Positions 29,463 to 38,049 of a stretch of 64,000 bases of DNA are shown here, piece after piece. Numbering within the stretch: the first letter of the stretch is position 1; the number at the start of each line of letters is the position of its first letter. Origin of the DNA: Youhaiella tibetensis (lineage in GTDB: Bacteria > Pseudomonadota > Alphaproteobacteria > Rhizobiales > Devosiaceae); NCBI RefSeq assembly GCF_008000755.1, contig NZ_CP041690.1, positions 1,737,260 through 1,801,259 of the forward strand, read 5' to 3'. Made by a program: the position numbers and the translations under genes. The notes below the pieces were generated by a model. It was given only the letters and a program-made list of their open reading frames with translations. It did not search any database and was not told where the DNA came from.

Positions 29463-29737
29463 ACGGCATTCGACATCTCATCGGTTGGCTGGTCAGCCTG
29501 GCTTGCACTGGCCTGGTACGGGCTGGGCACGCTCGCGCTCGGGAGCTGGCTCTGGTACTCGGGCTGGCACACGCGCAAGGATCAGTGGCCGCGGCCTTCA
29601 TGGGCGCTATGGCGGCGTCGGCCCTTGCCTTGTCCTATCTGCTTCTGGGCGAGCCATTCCGATGGGTTCATTTGCTTGGCTTCGGGATCGTGTTCGCGAG
29701 TGTCCTCCTGATCAGCCAGGAGCATGCGTCGGAGTAA
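29463..29737 (+). pseudogene. C-terminal remnant of an EamA/DMT transporter
   Basis: Directly after the SDR remnant the sequence reads A-W-Y-G-L-G-T-L-A-L-G-S-W-L-W-Y, the start of the last spans of an EamA permease, in one frame. It continues in the -1 frame as A-A-A-F-M-G-A-M-A-A-S, then L-L-L-G-E-P-F-R-W and L-L-G-F-G-I-V-F-A-S-V-L-L-I, the closing EamA helices. The N-terminal three quarters of the transporter are missing. Deletion between two neighbouring genes followed by a frameshift is the simplest history. Confidence 0.65.
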
Positions 29738-29814
29738 CCCCAGCCCGACACCCCTGCGGCTCTCGAGTTTTTTCGAACCGTCGCCCGCCCGTCACGTTGC
29801 GTCAGGATGATCCC

Positions 29815-30321
29815 ATGGAGAATCCGATGAGCTATCTACGATCTGCCGCCATGATTGCCACGTCCACCGTGGTGATGTTCGGCCTGATGTACCTGAACAC
29901 CTTTGCGATCGATCATGTGTTCTGGAGCCAGACAAGAGCGTGGATGGCGCTGCTGATGGGCGCGACCATGGCGGTCATCATGCTGCTGTTCATGCTCAAG
30001 ATGTACGAGAACCGGACTGCCAATATGGCGATACTCGCTGGAGCGGTGGTCTTGTTCGCCGGTTCGCTATGGCTGGTTCGCAGCCAGGCCACGGTCAGCG
30101 ACGCCGACTATATGAAGGCAATGATCCCGCATCACTCGATCGCCATCATGACCAGTGCACGTGCGCACATAAAGGACCCGCGGGTTCGTGACCTGGCCGA
30201 CGGGATCATAAAGGCGCAGGTCCGCGAGATCGATGAAATGAAGGCACTCATCTCCGATCTCGAGGCAAACCCGCCATCTTCCTCTAGCCCCGATCTACCG
30301 CCCGGCGTGGCGACGCAGTGA
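29815..30321 (+). CDS. DUF305 membrane protein
   Basis: A 168-residue protein with three N-terminal membrane spans and a DUF305 segment whose His pair lies in K-A-M-I-P-H-H-S-I-A-I-M, a metal-binding hallmark often seen in copper-associated proteins. A second ATG at 29827 has a good GGAG spacing and is an alternative start. The conserved opening MFGLMYLNTFAIDHVFWSQT is usual for the proteobacterial membrane form. Possible role in metal handling; not proven. Confidence 0.85.
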   Translation: MENPMSYLRSAAMIATSTVVMFGLMYLNTFAIDHVFWSQTRAWMALLMGATMAVIMLLFMLKMYENRTANMAILAGAVVLFAGSLWLVRSQATVSDADYMKAMIPHHSIAIMTSARAHIKDPRVRDLADGIIKAQVREIDEMKALISDLEANPPSSSSPDLPPGVATQ

Positions 30322-30361
30322 GCATGTCGCCTGTTGCCAGTCCAGGCGGTAGGGGAGAGGT

Positions 30362-31663
30362 CTACTTCTCGCTGCCATGACTCGCGGGGTCGGACGCGCC
30401 CTTCTTCGGCTCCTCGTTTGCGCCGGACAGGTTCAGCCACTGCGCTAGCGGACGCAGGGTCAAGGCCTGGACGATCAGGGAAAAAAGCACCACTGCGTAG
30501 GTCGCGGCGAGGATAATCGGCTTGGCGTCCCCGGGCGGGATCGCCAAGGCGAGCGCAACGGAGATGCCCCCGTGTATTCCTGCCCAGCTGAGGAAGACCA
30601 TGTTCCTGGGCTTGATGTCGAGCCTGACGGGCAACAGGAACGGCACACCGATAGCGGCCACTCTGGCGAGCAGAACCAAGGGGATGGCAAGAGCGGCGAC
30701 GACGAAGTTTTCCGGTGCGGGAGCCACGATGAGGACTTCCAATCCGATCAACAGGAAAAGCACCGAATTGAGAACCTGATCGATCATCGTCCAGAGTGCT
30801 GAAACATAGTTCTCCGTTTCCTCGCTCATTGCGTCCTTGGAAGCCCGACTTCCCACGAGCAGGCCCGCAGCCACCGTCGAAATGGGACCGCTCGCTCCGA
30901 TACGCTCTGCAATGGCGTAAGTCGCCGTCACCAGAGCAAGGGTGATCAGCACTTCGACCGCGAAATCATCGATGGCGCGCATTGCTCGATAGGCGAGGTA
31001 GCCAGTGGTGGCGCCGAGGGCCAGGCCACCGCCCGCTGCCCAGAGTATTTCCAGCGCGGCCTGTTCCACATGCGGCGACTCATGACCGGAGGCGATGCCG
31101 ACAAGAAACGTAAAGAGCACGATCCCGACGCCGTCGTTGAACATGGCTTCGCCCTTGAGTTCCATCTGGAGCCGGTTAGGCAGCCCGGCACTTTTGAGGA
31201 TCGCCAGGATGGAAATGGGATCGGTCGGGCAGATCAGCGCGCCGAAGACGAGGGCCCAGGGAAGCGTGACGGGCAGGCTCATGAACTGGCACAGCCACCA
31301 GAAACTCAGGCCTACGATCAGCGTGGAAAGAAGGGGCCCGACGAGGGCCAGGTAAGCGACAGGCCCCCGCAGGCTGTGTAGCGCGCGGAAGTCGGTATGC
31401 AGCGCCCCGGCGAAGAGGATGAACGCCAGCATTCCATCGATCACCAACCCGGTGAAGTCGAGTTCGCCCAGGGAGCGGGCCACCTCGTCGTATGGCGTCT
31501 GCTGAGGGAAGAATATCTCCGCCAGGATTAGTGCGATCGCGACGAAGAGCCCCAGAAGCAGCAGGCCGATGGTCCGCGGCATGCGAAATGTCAGGCCATT
31601 TATCCAACCAAAGAGGGCCGACAGAGTCAGGAGAAGTGCCGTCAGTTCAAGAGGTGAAGCCAA
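30362..31663 (-). CDS. CPA1 sodium/proton antiporter, NhaP type
   Basis: A 433-residue protein with about twelve membrane spans. The ion-site motif I-C-P-T-D-P-I-S lies near residue 145 and F-N-D-G-V-G-I-V-L-F near 174, both CPA1 signatures. It begins with TTG; GGATC is just upstream. The C-terminal tail is short and charged (E-E-P-K-K-G). It exchanges Na+ or K+ for H+ across the inner membrane in pH and salt stress. It is convergent with the DUF305 gene. Confidence 0.9.
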   Translation of the reverse strand: MASPLELTALLLTLSALFGWINGLTFRMPRTIGLLLLGLFVAIALILAEIFFPQQTPYDEVARSLGELDFTGLVIDGMLAFILFAGALHTDFRALHSLRGPVAYLALVGPLLSTLIVGLSFWWLCQFMSLPVTLPWALVFGALICPTDPISILAILKSAGLPNRLQMELKGEAMFNDGVGIVLFTFLVGIASGHESPHVEQAALEILWAAGGGLALGATTGYLAYRAMRAIDDFAVEVLITLALVTATYAIAERIGASGPISTVAAGLLVGSRASKDAMSEETENYVSALWTMIDQVLNSVLFLLIGLEVLIVAPAPENFVVAALAIPLVLLARVAAIGVPFLLPVRLDIKPRNMVFLSWAGIHGGISVALALAIPPGDAKPIILAATYAVVLFSLIVQALTLRPLAQWLNLSGANEEPKKGASDPASHGSEK

Positions 31664-31993
31664 GAGATCCTCGCAATGCTGTCGTGGTCAGGCGACGGTG
31701 AGGGCCGCACTCAGCGGGTCAGCGCTGCCGAGGAAGGCCGACGCGCATATGTGTCTGAACGAGGCGGCGCCAGATTTGTTCAGTCCGCTTGGCGACGCTG
31801 GGTAAACAGCGGCCGTCCGGTTATCTCTGGGAGACCGAGGGCCTTACAGCGTCGCCTCGCTTGCCGTCTGCTGGCTCGCTGGACGTCAGCAGTTAGCCAC
31901 AGGCGCGGCGGACATGGAGCCACTACACCAGCTCATCTCGCAGTTGCTGCAAGAGCAATTGGCCAGCACAGTTCCTTCGGTAGGCCAGGCGCC
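31664..31993. other. Intergenic region, no supported gene
   Basis: About 330 bp between the start of the antiporter gene and an integrase remnant. Open frames exist but none has a ribosome site or recognisable family. Probably decayed DNA of a former insertion. Confidence 0.35.
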
Positions 31994-32150
31994 GCGCGAA
32001 TGGGGAAGACGAAGCGCGTGCACGGGCCGCCCGTTCAGTTCAAGATCACATCAGACACGAGAGCCAGCCTGCTCGCCTGGCTCGAGCGACGCGGCGGCAG
32101 TGTCGAAGATTTCACATTCCCCTGCCGCGTGCATCCCATTTGGCCTGATG
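31994..32150 (+). pseudogene. Tyrosine recombinase/integrase remnant
   Basis: About 50 codons read R-V-H-G-P-P-V-Q-F-K-I-T-S-D-T-R-A-S-L-L-A-W-L followed by S-V-E-D-F-T-F-P-C-R. This is the stretch that precedes the R-H-x-x-R box in a group of proteobacterial tyrosine integrases (R-P-V-x-F-E-L-T-x-x-T-R, then L-F-P-S-R). Catalytic residues are absent on both sides. It is a dead fragment. Confidence 0.5.
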
Positions 32151-32312
32151 GGTGGTGGGGTCACCTCGGCGCCGCAGACTCCGCGGAGAGCTTGAGCGGT
32201 GCACGACGTCAGGCATTTTCTAGCCACGGCCGTTTGCCGTTGGCGCATTGGACCATATCCGCGTCGCGCACTCGCGCCACCACCGCAGCGGCCGCTTAAG
32301 GCTCTCACCTGC

Positions 32313-32708
32313 TCATGGTTGGTCCTCGCGGTTGAAGAAGATGGAGCGATCCTGTCCGGTCTTGCTGTGTTGCTCATCGAGGATGGGGCGCAACTCGAGA
32401 ATGCCGACCGGCGGACCGCTCATCGCCAGGTCGATCGCTTCGTCGAGATCTTGCGCCTCTATGACCATAAATCCGGCTATCCATTCCTTTGTTTCAATGA
32501 ACGGTCCGTCGGTCCGCAAGACGCGGCCATCGCGCGCCTTCAGCACCACCGAGGTCTCCGGTCCCTTCAAGGGGCTGGCCATGTGGAGTTTGCCGGCCTT
32601 GAACAGCGCTAAATCCTGTTCAATGCATGCATCCTTGACGCTTACGCTATCCGGACTTTCCGGCGCTTCTGAGTCGTGGTCCGAATAGACGATGCAAAGG
32701 TACTTCAT
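32313..32708 (-). CDS. YciI/DGPF-domain protein
   Basis: A 131-residue protein starting MKYLCIVYSD, with GGGAG upstream. The signature D-G-P-F-I-E-T-K-E near residue 67 defines the DGPFAETKE subfamily of YCII-related ferredoxin-like-fold proteins. Members often sit beside ECF sigma factors; none is seen here. Function is unknown. Confidence 0.88.
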   Translation of the reverse strand: MKYLCIVYSDHDSEAPESPDSVSVKDACIEQDLALFKAGKLHMASPLKGPETSVVLKARDGRVLRTDGPFIETKEWIAGFMVIEAQDLDEAIDLAMSGPPVGILELRPILDEQHSKTGQDRSIFFNREDQP

Positions 32709-32911
32709 GGTTTTCTCCCTCTGGGCGTGTTCCCCTAGTCGCGCCGCCCGCCAGGATTTCGACACGCGTCCGAGTATTTGCCACAGGAAAGCTTCACTGT
32801 GAGGATCGGGCGCCGGGCGCGGGATAGGGGCGGTGATATTCAACCCTAGTCCGCAAGAGCTAGAGGCGAGCAAGGGTACCGGCGATAGTGATTAGCCATG
32901 GAGGTATAACC

Positions 32912-33163
32912 ATGGTTCGACTGCTACTTTTAGCCCCTCTTACTGTCCTCCTCGGACAGCCTGCTTTGGCAGCGCCTCCTTCCCCGAGCACCAACTGGGG
33001 ACAGCAGGTGAAGGCGGCCAATGAAACTAACGGATATCCTGGTGGCACCAACCGCGGCGCATATGTCCGGGAACAGGCGCGAGACGCCGAGGGACCAGGC
33101 TACGGCTACGAAATACAGACTTTAGCGCCCATCGGCGGCCAACCTGCGCCTCATAATCGTTGA
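32912..33163 (+). CDS. Small secreted protein of unknown function
   Basis: ATG at 32912 follows GGAGG with ideal spacing. The 83-residue product has a Sec signal (M-V-R-L-L-L-L-A-P-L-T-V-L-L-G, cleavage at A-L-A-A near residue 18). The mature ~65 residues are polar and Gly/Pro/Asn-rich with N-G-Y-P-G-G-T-N-R-G-A-Y-V and no Cys. I do not recognise a family. Followed by a strong stem-loop. Confidence 0.65.
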   Translation: MVRLLLLAPLTVLLGQPALAAPPSPSTNWGQQVKAANETNGYPGGTNRGAYVREQARDAEGPGYGYEIQTLAPIGGQPAPHNR

Positions 33164-33181
33164 GGGTTCTGGCAACCGCAG

Positions 33182-33206
33182 GCGGCCCCAAGATCCCCGG
33201 GGCCGC
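33182..33206. terminator. Stem-loop between convergent genes
   Basis: GCGGCCCC-N9-GGGGCCGC forms an 8-bp GC stem, 19 bp past the stop of the small secreted protein and 38 bp before the msrA stop. No long T-run is seen; it may serve both directions. Confidence 0.45.
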
Positions 33207-33243
33207 TTCGACTTGTTGAGCCTCTGTCGAGGGCAGCGAACAG

Positions 33244-33756
33244 TTAGGCTGCAGATCCGGTCCTGTGAGGCAGCACCCAGTTCGGACGCGGAAAATGACA
33301 GGTGTATCCGTTCGGGATGCGCTCAAGGTAGTCCTGGTGCTCAGGCTCGGCTTCCCAGAAATCACCGACTGGTTCGACTTCGGTGACGACCTTGCCTGGC
33401 CATAGCCCGGATGCTTCGACGTCCGCGATCGTGTCGAGCGCAATCGCCTTCTGCTCATCGCTGGTGAAGAAGATCGCCGAACGGTAGCTCGTGCCGCGAT
33501 CGTTTCCTTGACGGTTGAGCGTCGTCGGATCGTGGATCTGGAAGAAGAACTCCAGCAATTGGCGATAGGTGGTTTGCGAGGGATCGTAGGTGATCTCGAT
33601 CGCCTCCGCGTGGGTGCCGTGGTTGCGATACGTCGCGTTCTGCACATCCCCACCTGTGTACCCGACCCGAGTCGAGATTACGCCCGGACGCCTGCGGATG
33701 AGGTCCTGCATGCCCCAGAAGCATCCACCGGCCAGAACAGCACGTTCAGTCGCCAT
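33244..33756 (-). CDS. msrA: Peptide methionine-S-sulfoxide reductase MsrA
   Basis: A 170-residue MsrA with catalytic Cys12 in G-G-C-F-W-G and a C-terminal Cys153 (Y-T-C-H-F) for resolving the disulfide. R-N-H-G-T-H-A-E-A and I-H-D-P-T-T-L are conserved substrate-site elements. It repairs the S form of methionine sulfoxide in the cytoplasm. Its ATG shares one base with the msrB stop (TGATG), so the pair is co-translated. Confidence 0.95.
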   Translation of the reverse strand: MATERAVLAGGCFWGMQDLIRRRPGVISTRVGYTGGDVQNATYRNHGTHAEAIEITYDPSQTTYRQLLEFFFQIHDPTTLNRQGNDRGTSYRSAIFFTSDEQKAIALDTIADVEASGLWPGKVVTEVEPVGDFWEAEPEHQDYLERIPNGYTCHFPRPNWVLPHRTGSAA

Positions 33757-34202
33757 CAGATATCCTCCACTTGGTTGAGATAGGCTCCGTAGCCTTGGCT
33801 TTCCATCTCCGCGCGCGGCACGAAGCGCAGCGACGCCGAGTTGATGCAGTAGCGCAAGCCGCCGCGATCGACCGGCCCGTCGGGGAAGACGTGGCCGAGA
33901 TGGCTATCACCGTAAGTCGAACGCACTTCCGTGCGGATCATTCCGTGGCTGTTGTCGCGCAGTTCATTTACGTTCGCGGGCTCGATCGGCTTGGTGAAGC
34001 TCGGCCATCCGCAGCCGGACTCGTACTTGTCCGAGGACGCGAAGAGCGGCTCGCCCGAGACGATATCGACATAGATGCCCGGCTCCTTGTTATGGAGAAG
34101 GGCACCGGTCCCGGGGCGCTCGGTTCCGCTCTGCTGCGTCACTCGATATTCCTCGGGGGTCAGGCTGGCGATCGCTTCTTCTGTCTTCTTGTAGGCTGCC
34201 AT
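33756..34202 (-). CDS. msrB: Peptide methionine-R-sulfoxide reductase MsrB, zinc-free type
   Basis: A 148-residue MsrB from the ATG giving [10 protein letters not shown]. Catalytic Cys119 (G-G-L-R-Y-C-I-N-S) and Cys64 in S-G-C-G-W-P-S-F are present. Both C-x-x-C zinc pairs of many MsrB proteins are missing: the first is replaced at about 44-48 and the second at 95-99 (S-T-Y-G-D). This is the metal-free form. It repairs the R-isomer and forms an operon with msrA. Confidence 0.93.
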   Translation of the reverse strand: MAAYKKTEEAIASLTPEEYRVTQQSGTERPGTGALLHNKEPGIYVDIVSGEPLFASSDKYESGCGWPSFTKPIEPANVNELRDNSHGMIRTEVRSTYGDSHLGHVFPDGPVDRGGLRYCINSASLRFVPRAEMESQGYGAYLNQVEDI

Positions 34203-34307
34203 TGGATACTCCTTCGGATTTCTCTGTTGCAGAAGATGGTTATCCGATCCCGGTGAGTCCAATGCACTTCGGCTATAATTTCCATGTGCTCCTCGAATGC
34301 CGGCGGC

Positions 34308-35183
34308 TTATGCCCAACTAAACTGTTCGACCAGCACGCGAAGCTGTCGCAGCGCCAAGGGTGTGCCCGATCCCGAAATGGTCTGGAACGCTACCACGCG
34401 AGCGAGGTCGATCGTGTCGACTGGGCGTAAGGCGAGGCCTCCGACGATTGCTGAGCGCTCGGGCAGCATGCAAACGCCGGTGCCCTCTGCCACGGCCTGT
34501 TGTATCAGATCCTCGCGCTCGGATCGAAGCCGCGGAATCATGATGATTGTGCGTTCGCGCAGGTGGTCCTGCACCCGGGAGCGGAACTCGCATTGGATGC
34601 GATCGAGATAGGGGAGTTCCGATAGCTCGGCCAGAGTTACCGAAGCGTGGTTCGCCAATATGTGCCGCTGCGCCATCGCCAGCAGCAGCCGCTCCCGAAA
34701 CATTTCAACTGTTGCGATCTTGTTGTTTCCGGCAACCGGGTCGGTGCAAAAACAGCCATCAATCTGACCGCCGAGCAGGTATTCCAGACTCACATCACGG
34801 GTGATGGGGCGGAGAACCAGTTCCAACATCGGCATCTGGTTAAGAGCGTGTTGGAGGAAGCCGGTGACCAGCGCCGGGGCGATGGTGTTGACGATGCCTA
34901 GCGTTAGCGTCTCGCGTCGACCGTGGACCCGATTGAGAGAAATCGCGCGAACCCGCTGCTCGCTCTCTGCGATCGCCGCGAACTCAGATCGTATTTCGCG
35001 GCCGAGCGCGGTCAGTCGACTATCCTTGCCGTCGCGATAGACCAGCGTTCCGCCCAGCTCCTGTTCGAGACGCTGGATTGCGCGGGTGAGGGTGGGTTGC
35101 GAAATCCCGCTTCTCATGGCCGCTTCGGTGAAGTTGAGGGTGTCCGCCAGGTTCAAGAAGTATCTGATCTGGTTGAGTTCCAT
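34308..35183 (-). CDS. LysR-family transcriptional regulator
   Basis: A 291-residue LysR protein from the ATG giving MELNQIRYFLNLADTLNFTEAA. HTH at about 17-41 (N-F-T-E-A-A-M-R-S-G-I-S-Q-P-T-L-T-R). The effector domain is complete. It is divergent from a degraded zinc alcohol dehydrogenase at 35342, which was probably its target and is now lost; it may be an orphan or control distant genes. Confidence 0.9.
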   Translation of the reverse strand: MELNQIRYFLNLADTLNFTEAAMRSGISQPTLTRAIQRLEQELGGTLVYRDGKDSRLTALGREIRSEFAAIAESEQRVRAISLNRVHGRRETLTLGIVNTIAPALVTGFLQHALNQMPMLELVLRPITRDVSLEYLLGGQIDGCFCTDPVAGNNKIATVEMFRERLLLAMAQRHILANHASVTLAELSELPYLDRIQCEFRSRVQDHLRERTIIMIPRLRSEREDLIQQAVAEGTGVCMLPERSAIVGGLALRPVDTIDLARVVAFQTISGSGTPLALRQLRVLVEQFSWA

Positions 35184-35341
35184 TACCTCATCCTCGCCGT
35201 CTTGCTTGCGCCGCCTCTGGACGGGCACGGCTGATCCATAATGCAATTTTCTGCCCGCACGGAATCTATACACACCAGCTATCGCCGGTGACGAATTCGC
35301 CGCCTGCCAGACGGCAGCGGCCGACCCCAGGAGACCAGCCG

Positions 35342-35620
35342 ATGAAAGTAATCACGGTAACGGACCAGAACGCCGGGTGGCTGGTATGAAGCTGATGGAT
35401 AGACCCGAGCCAAAGGCCGCGATCAACGATGTCGTGTTTCAGGTCGAGGCGGCGGGCTTTGTCAACACAGAGCTGGAGTGGCCTTCGACCTGGCGATCGC
35501 GCCTCCCGCGCCCGGACGCCATCGATCCTTGGGCATGAGCTGGCCGGTGTCGTCACAAGGCTGGGGTACGGCACGACGAGGCTATCGATTGGCCAGCGCG
35601 TCCTCGGTCTATCTGAGCTC
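35342..35620 (+). pseudogene. Degraded zinc-type alcohol dehydrogenase/NADP oxidoreductase
   Basis: Three frames together give the N terminus of a medium-chain dehydrogenase. M-K-V-I-T-V-T-D-Q-N-A-G is at 35342, then M-K-L-M-D-R-P-E-P-K-A-A-I-N-D-V-V-F-Q-V from 35386. Then R-T-P-S-I-L-G-H-E-L-A-G-V-V and G-T-T-R-L-S-I-G-Q-R-V-L-G-L follow up to about 35620. Two frameshifts split it, and everything after residue ~90 is missing. It lies between a LysR gene and the tRNA-Gln. Confidence 0.7.
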
Positions 35621-35699
35621 GTGACAAGCGCCCGTCTATTGCAGGCAAAGGTCTGAAACAGCTCCCCAGCGACACCACGATCCGAATCGTCTCTGGTGG

Positions 35700-35759
35700 C
35701 CAACTCGCTGGGAAGCCACGCGATCTGTCCGGCGGAAGTTGGTGCCAACTTGCTGGGAA
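35700..35759. repeat. Imperfect 15-bp direct repeat with a palindrome beside tRNA-Gln
   Basis: CCAACTCGCTGGGAA at 35700-35714 and CCAACTTGCTGGGAA at 35745-35759 differ at one base and are 45 bp apart. The second copy is part of a perfect palindrome AAGTTGG-TG-CCAACTT at 35736-35751. It sits 20 bp from the 3' end of the tRNA, where integrative elements often leave scars. Confidence 0.45.
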
Positions 35760-35779
35760 CATTCAGTTTGCTGAGAGGC

Positions 35780-35853
35780 TGGCTGGGGAACCTGGATTCG
35801 AACCAAGATTAACGGAGTCAGAGTCCGCTGTTCTACCATTGAACTATTCCCCA
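35780..35853 (-). tRNA. tRNA-Gln (anticodon CTG)
   Basis: Read on the minus strand, TGGGGAA pairs with TTCCCCA as acceptor stem. The D-arm has G-T-T-C-A-A-T-G-G-T-A-G. The anticodon loop CTCTGAC sits on the stem GCGGA/TCCGT and carries anticodon CTG. The T-arm has GGTTCGAATCC. The terminal GCCA is encoded. Length is 74 nt including CCA. CTG reads the glutamine codon CAG. Confidence 0.95.
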
Positions 35854-35927
35854 CCGGGTGGAGGCGCGGGGCCTTTCCGGGGGCCGGGCGCGGGGCTCGG
35901 CGGGCTGCCCTCGGGCAGCGCGGGCTC

Positions 35928-35956
35928 TACATAGCGACACGAGTCTGCGATTGCAA
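35928..35956 (-). promoter_or_regulatory. Probable sigma-70 promoter of tRNA-Gln
   Basis: On the minus strand TTGCAA (35956-35951) and TATGTA (35933-35928) are separated by exactly 17 bp, followed by a GC-rich discriminator (GAGCCCGCG). This is typical of stable-RNA promoters under stringent control. It lies about 75 bp upstream of the mature tRNA 5' end. Confidence 0.55.
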
Positions 35957-35969
35957 GCAGCAACAAGAG

Positions 35970-35990
35970 CCTGTGTGAAAAACTCACAGG
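35970..35990. other. Hairpin in the tRNA-Gln / ppx intergenic region
   Basis: CCTGTG-N9-CACAGG with an A-rich loop, just upstream of the tRNA promoter. The surrounding 290 bp (35854-36146) holds further GC-rich inverted repeats, including GCCGGT-TTCG-ACCGGC at 36104-36119, a UUCG-tetraloop hairpin 27 bp before the ppx start. No protein gene is seen there. Confidence 0.4.
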
Positions 35991-36146
35991 AGCCTGCCGG
36001 ACCCGCCCTGGCGGGCAGGCACGATGGCGTGGGCGCCATTGCGCTAACCCCCACCATGCTCTAGGTTCATCGTGACATGTAATTGAACTGCGCCCGGGCG
36101 CGCGCCGGTTTCGACCGGCACGGCGACCGCGCAGACGGAGAAACAA

Positions 36147-37343
36147 GTGACCGATTCCGATCGGTCCGCAGCTGCCGCCGCTCCCGATGGGACGGCGCGG
36201 CGCCGCAACCGGGGCAACTCCCGCCCGGGTCAGATCGCCAAGGGAAGCCCGCCGGCTTCCAAGGGCGAAGCGGATAGGCGGACAGGCAACGCCCCGAATC
36301 CGTCGCCGCGCCGGGCGCGCGGTTCGGTTTATGCAGCCCTCGACCTCGGTACGAACAATTGCCGCCTGCTGATCGCCAGGCCGAACGAACATGGCTTCCG
36401 GGTCCTGGACGGGTTCACCCGCATCGTCAGGCTCGGGGAGGGGGTCTCCTCCACGGGGCGCCTGGGTGACGCGGCCATGGACCGCACTATCGAGGCGCTC
36501 AAGCTCTGCCGCAACAAGCTGCGTGACCACGAGCCGGCCCGCATGCGCCTGGTGGCGACCGAAGCCTGCCGCGCCGCCGAGAACGGCTCGGAATTCCTCA
36601 AGCGCGTCGAGGACGAGGTCGGGCTGGTGCTCGAGATCGTCGACCGCCGCACCGAGGCCGAACTGGCCGTCACCGGTTGCGCGGACCTCATCGAGAAGGA
36701 CGCGCAGGGCGCGCTGATGTTCGACATCGGTGGCGGCTCGTCGGAGCTCGCCTGGCTGGATTTCCGCGGCGGCAGGCCGCGCAGCCAGGGGCGCATGGCC
36801 GCTTCCATCCGGTCCTGGCAATCGCTGCCGGTGGGCGTGGTGTCAATCGCCGAGCGCTTCGGAGGCGTGGACGTGACGCCCGAAACCTTCGAGGCCATGG
36901 TGGCTTACGTCGCCGGACACCTGCGTCAGTTCCGGGGCAGGGAGAAGCTGCGCCAGATGATCGCCGAGCACCCCGTGCACCTGATCGGCACCTCGGGCAC
37001 GGTGACGACCCTGGCGGGCCTGCACCTGGGCCTCGAGCGCTACGAGCGCCAGAAGGTCGATGGGCTGTGGATGACCAACGGACAGGTCATGGAGACCATG
37101 AAGGTGCTGCTCGGCATGCCGTTCGAGCGCCGCACCAACCATCCCTGCATCGGGCGCGACCGCGCCGACCTGGTGCTGCCCGGCTGCGCCATCTTCGAGG
37201 CGATCCGCCGCGAATGGCCGACCGAACGCGTGCGGGTCGCCGACCGTGGCCTGCGCGAGGGCATCCTGATTTCCCTGATGGACGCGGACCGCACGTTCAA
37301 GCGCCCGTCGCGACCGGCCCCGAGGAGCAGCCGTTATGCCTGA
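36147..37343 (+). CDS. ppx: Ppx/GppA exopolyphosphatase-family phosphatase
   Basis: A 398-residue protein starting with GTG; GGAG lies about eight bases upstream. After a ~60-residue basic, disordered N-terminal tail the Ppx/GppA actin-like domain begins with [21 protein letters not shown] and [10 protein letters not shown] are phosphate-binding motifs; [10 protein letters not shown] is the second. It degrades polyphosphate and/or pppGpp. The next gene, rlmE, overlaps it by 8 bp, a common alphaproteobacterial pair. The extended tail is longer than in E. coli. Confidence 0.9.
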   Translation: MTDSDRSAAAAAPDGTARRRNRGNSRPGQIAKGSPPASKGEADRRTGNAPNPSPRRARGSVYAALDLGTNNCRLLIARPNEHGFRVLDGFTRIVRLGEGVSSTGRLGDAAMDRTIEALKLCRNKLRDHEPARMRLVATEACRAAENGSEFLKRVEDEVGLVLEIVDRRTEAELAVTGCADLIEKDAQGALMFDIGGGSSELAWLDFRGGRPRSQGRMAASIRSWQSLPVGVVSIAERFGGVDVTPETFEAMVAYVAGHLRQFRGREKLRQMIAEHPVHLIGTSGTVTTLAGLHLGLERYERQKVDGLWMTNGQVMETMKVLLGMPFERRTNHPCIGRDRADLVLPGCAIFEAIRREWPTERVRVADRGLREGILISLMDADRTFKRPSRPAPRSSRYA

Positions 37344-38049
37344 AATTCCAACCGGGAAAGGCGCAGGACGCCGTTCGGACCGTGACCTCAAGGTGCGCGT
37401 CAAGACCGCGCGCAAGCGCAAGCTCTCCTCCACGCTCTGGCTGGAACGCCAGCTCAACGACCCCTATGTCGCCAAGGCGCGGGCCGAGGGCTACAAGTCG
37501 CGCGCGGCCTTCAAGCTCATCGAGCTCAACGACAAATACAAGCTCCTGCGCAAGGGCATGCGTATCGTCGATCTCGGCGCGGCACCCGGCGGCTGGTCGC
37601 AGGTGGCGGCGGCCGAGATCGGCTCGACCGACGAGCGCCCGCTGATCGTGGGCATCGACTATCTCGACATGGACCCGATTCCCGGCGTGATCCTGCTCAA
37701 GAAGGATTTCACCGAGGACGATGCGCCCGACATGCTGATCGAGGCGCTCGGCGGGCACCGGCCGGACCTGGTGATGTCGGACATGGCAGCGCCCACGACG
37801 GGCCACCGGGCCACCGACCACCTGCGGATCATGCACCTGGTCGAGATCGCGGCGGACTTCGCCATCCAGGTGCTCAACCCCGGCGGCGCCTTCATCGCCA
37901 AGGTTTTCCAGGGCGGTACGGAGCACCAACTGCTCCACGACCTCAAGCGCAACTTCGCTTCGACCTTCCATGCCAAGCCGCCTTCCAGCCGCTCGGATTC
38001 GGCGGAGGCTTACCTCGTCGCCAAGGGCTTCAAGGGGCGCAGCGAGTAG
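37336..38049 (+). CDS. rlmE: 23S rRNA (uridine-2'-O) methyltransferase RlmE/FtsJ
   Basis: A 237-residue SAM-dependent methyltransferase. [19 protein letters not shown] (SAM site), [15 protein letters not shown] and S-A-E-A-Y-L-V-A supply the K-D-K-E catalytic tetrad of the FtsJ family. It modifies U2552 of 23S rRNA in the large subunit. The N-terminal 35 residues are basic, a common alphaproteobacterial extension. It overlaps ppx by 8 bp. Confidence 0.94.
   Translation: MPEIPTGKGAGRRSDRDLKVRVKTARKRKLSSTLWLERQLNDPYVAKARAEGYKSRAAFKLIELNDKYKLLRKGMRIVDLGAAPGGWSQVAAAEIGSTDERPLIVGIDYLDMDPIPGVILLKKDFTEDDAPDMLIEALGGHRPDLVMSDMAAPTTGHRATDHLRIMHLVEIAADFAIQVLNPGGAFIAKVFQGGTEHQLLHDLKRNFASTFHAKPPSSRSDSAEAYLVAKGFKGRSE

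Noticed and set aside
31664-32312. A full integrase or other gene in this gap
   Set aside because: Only about 50 codons resemble an integrase; the rest has no ribosome site or family.
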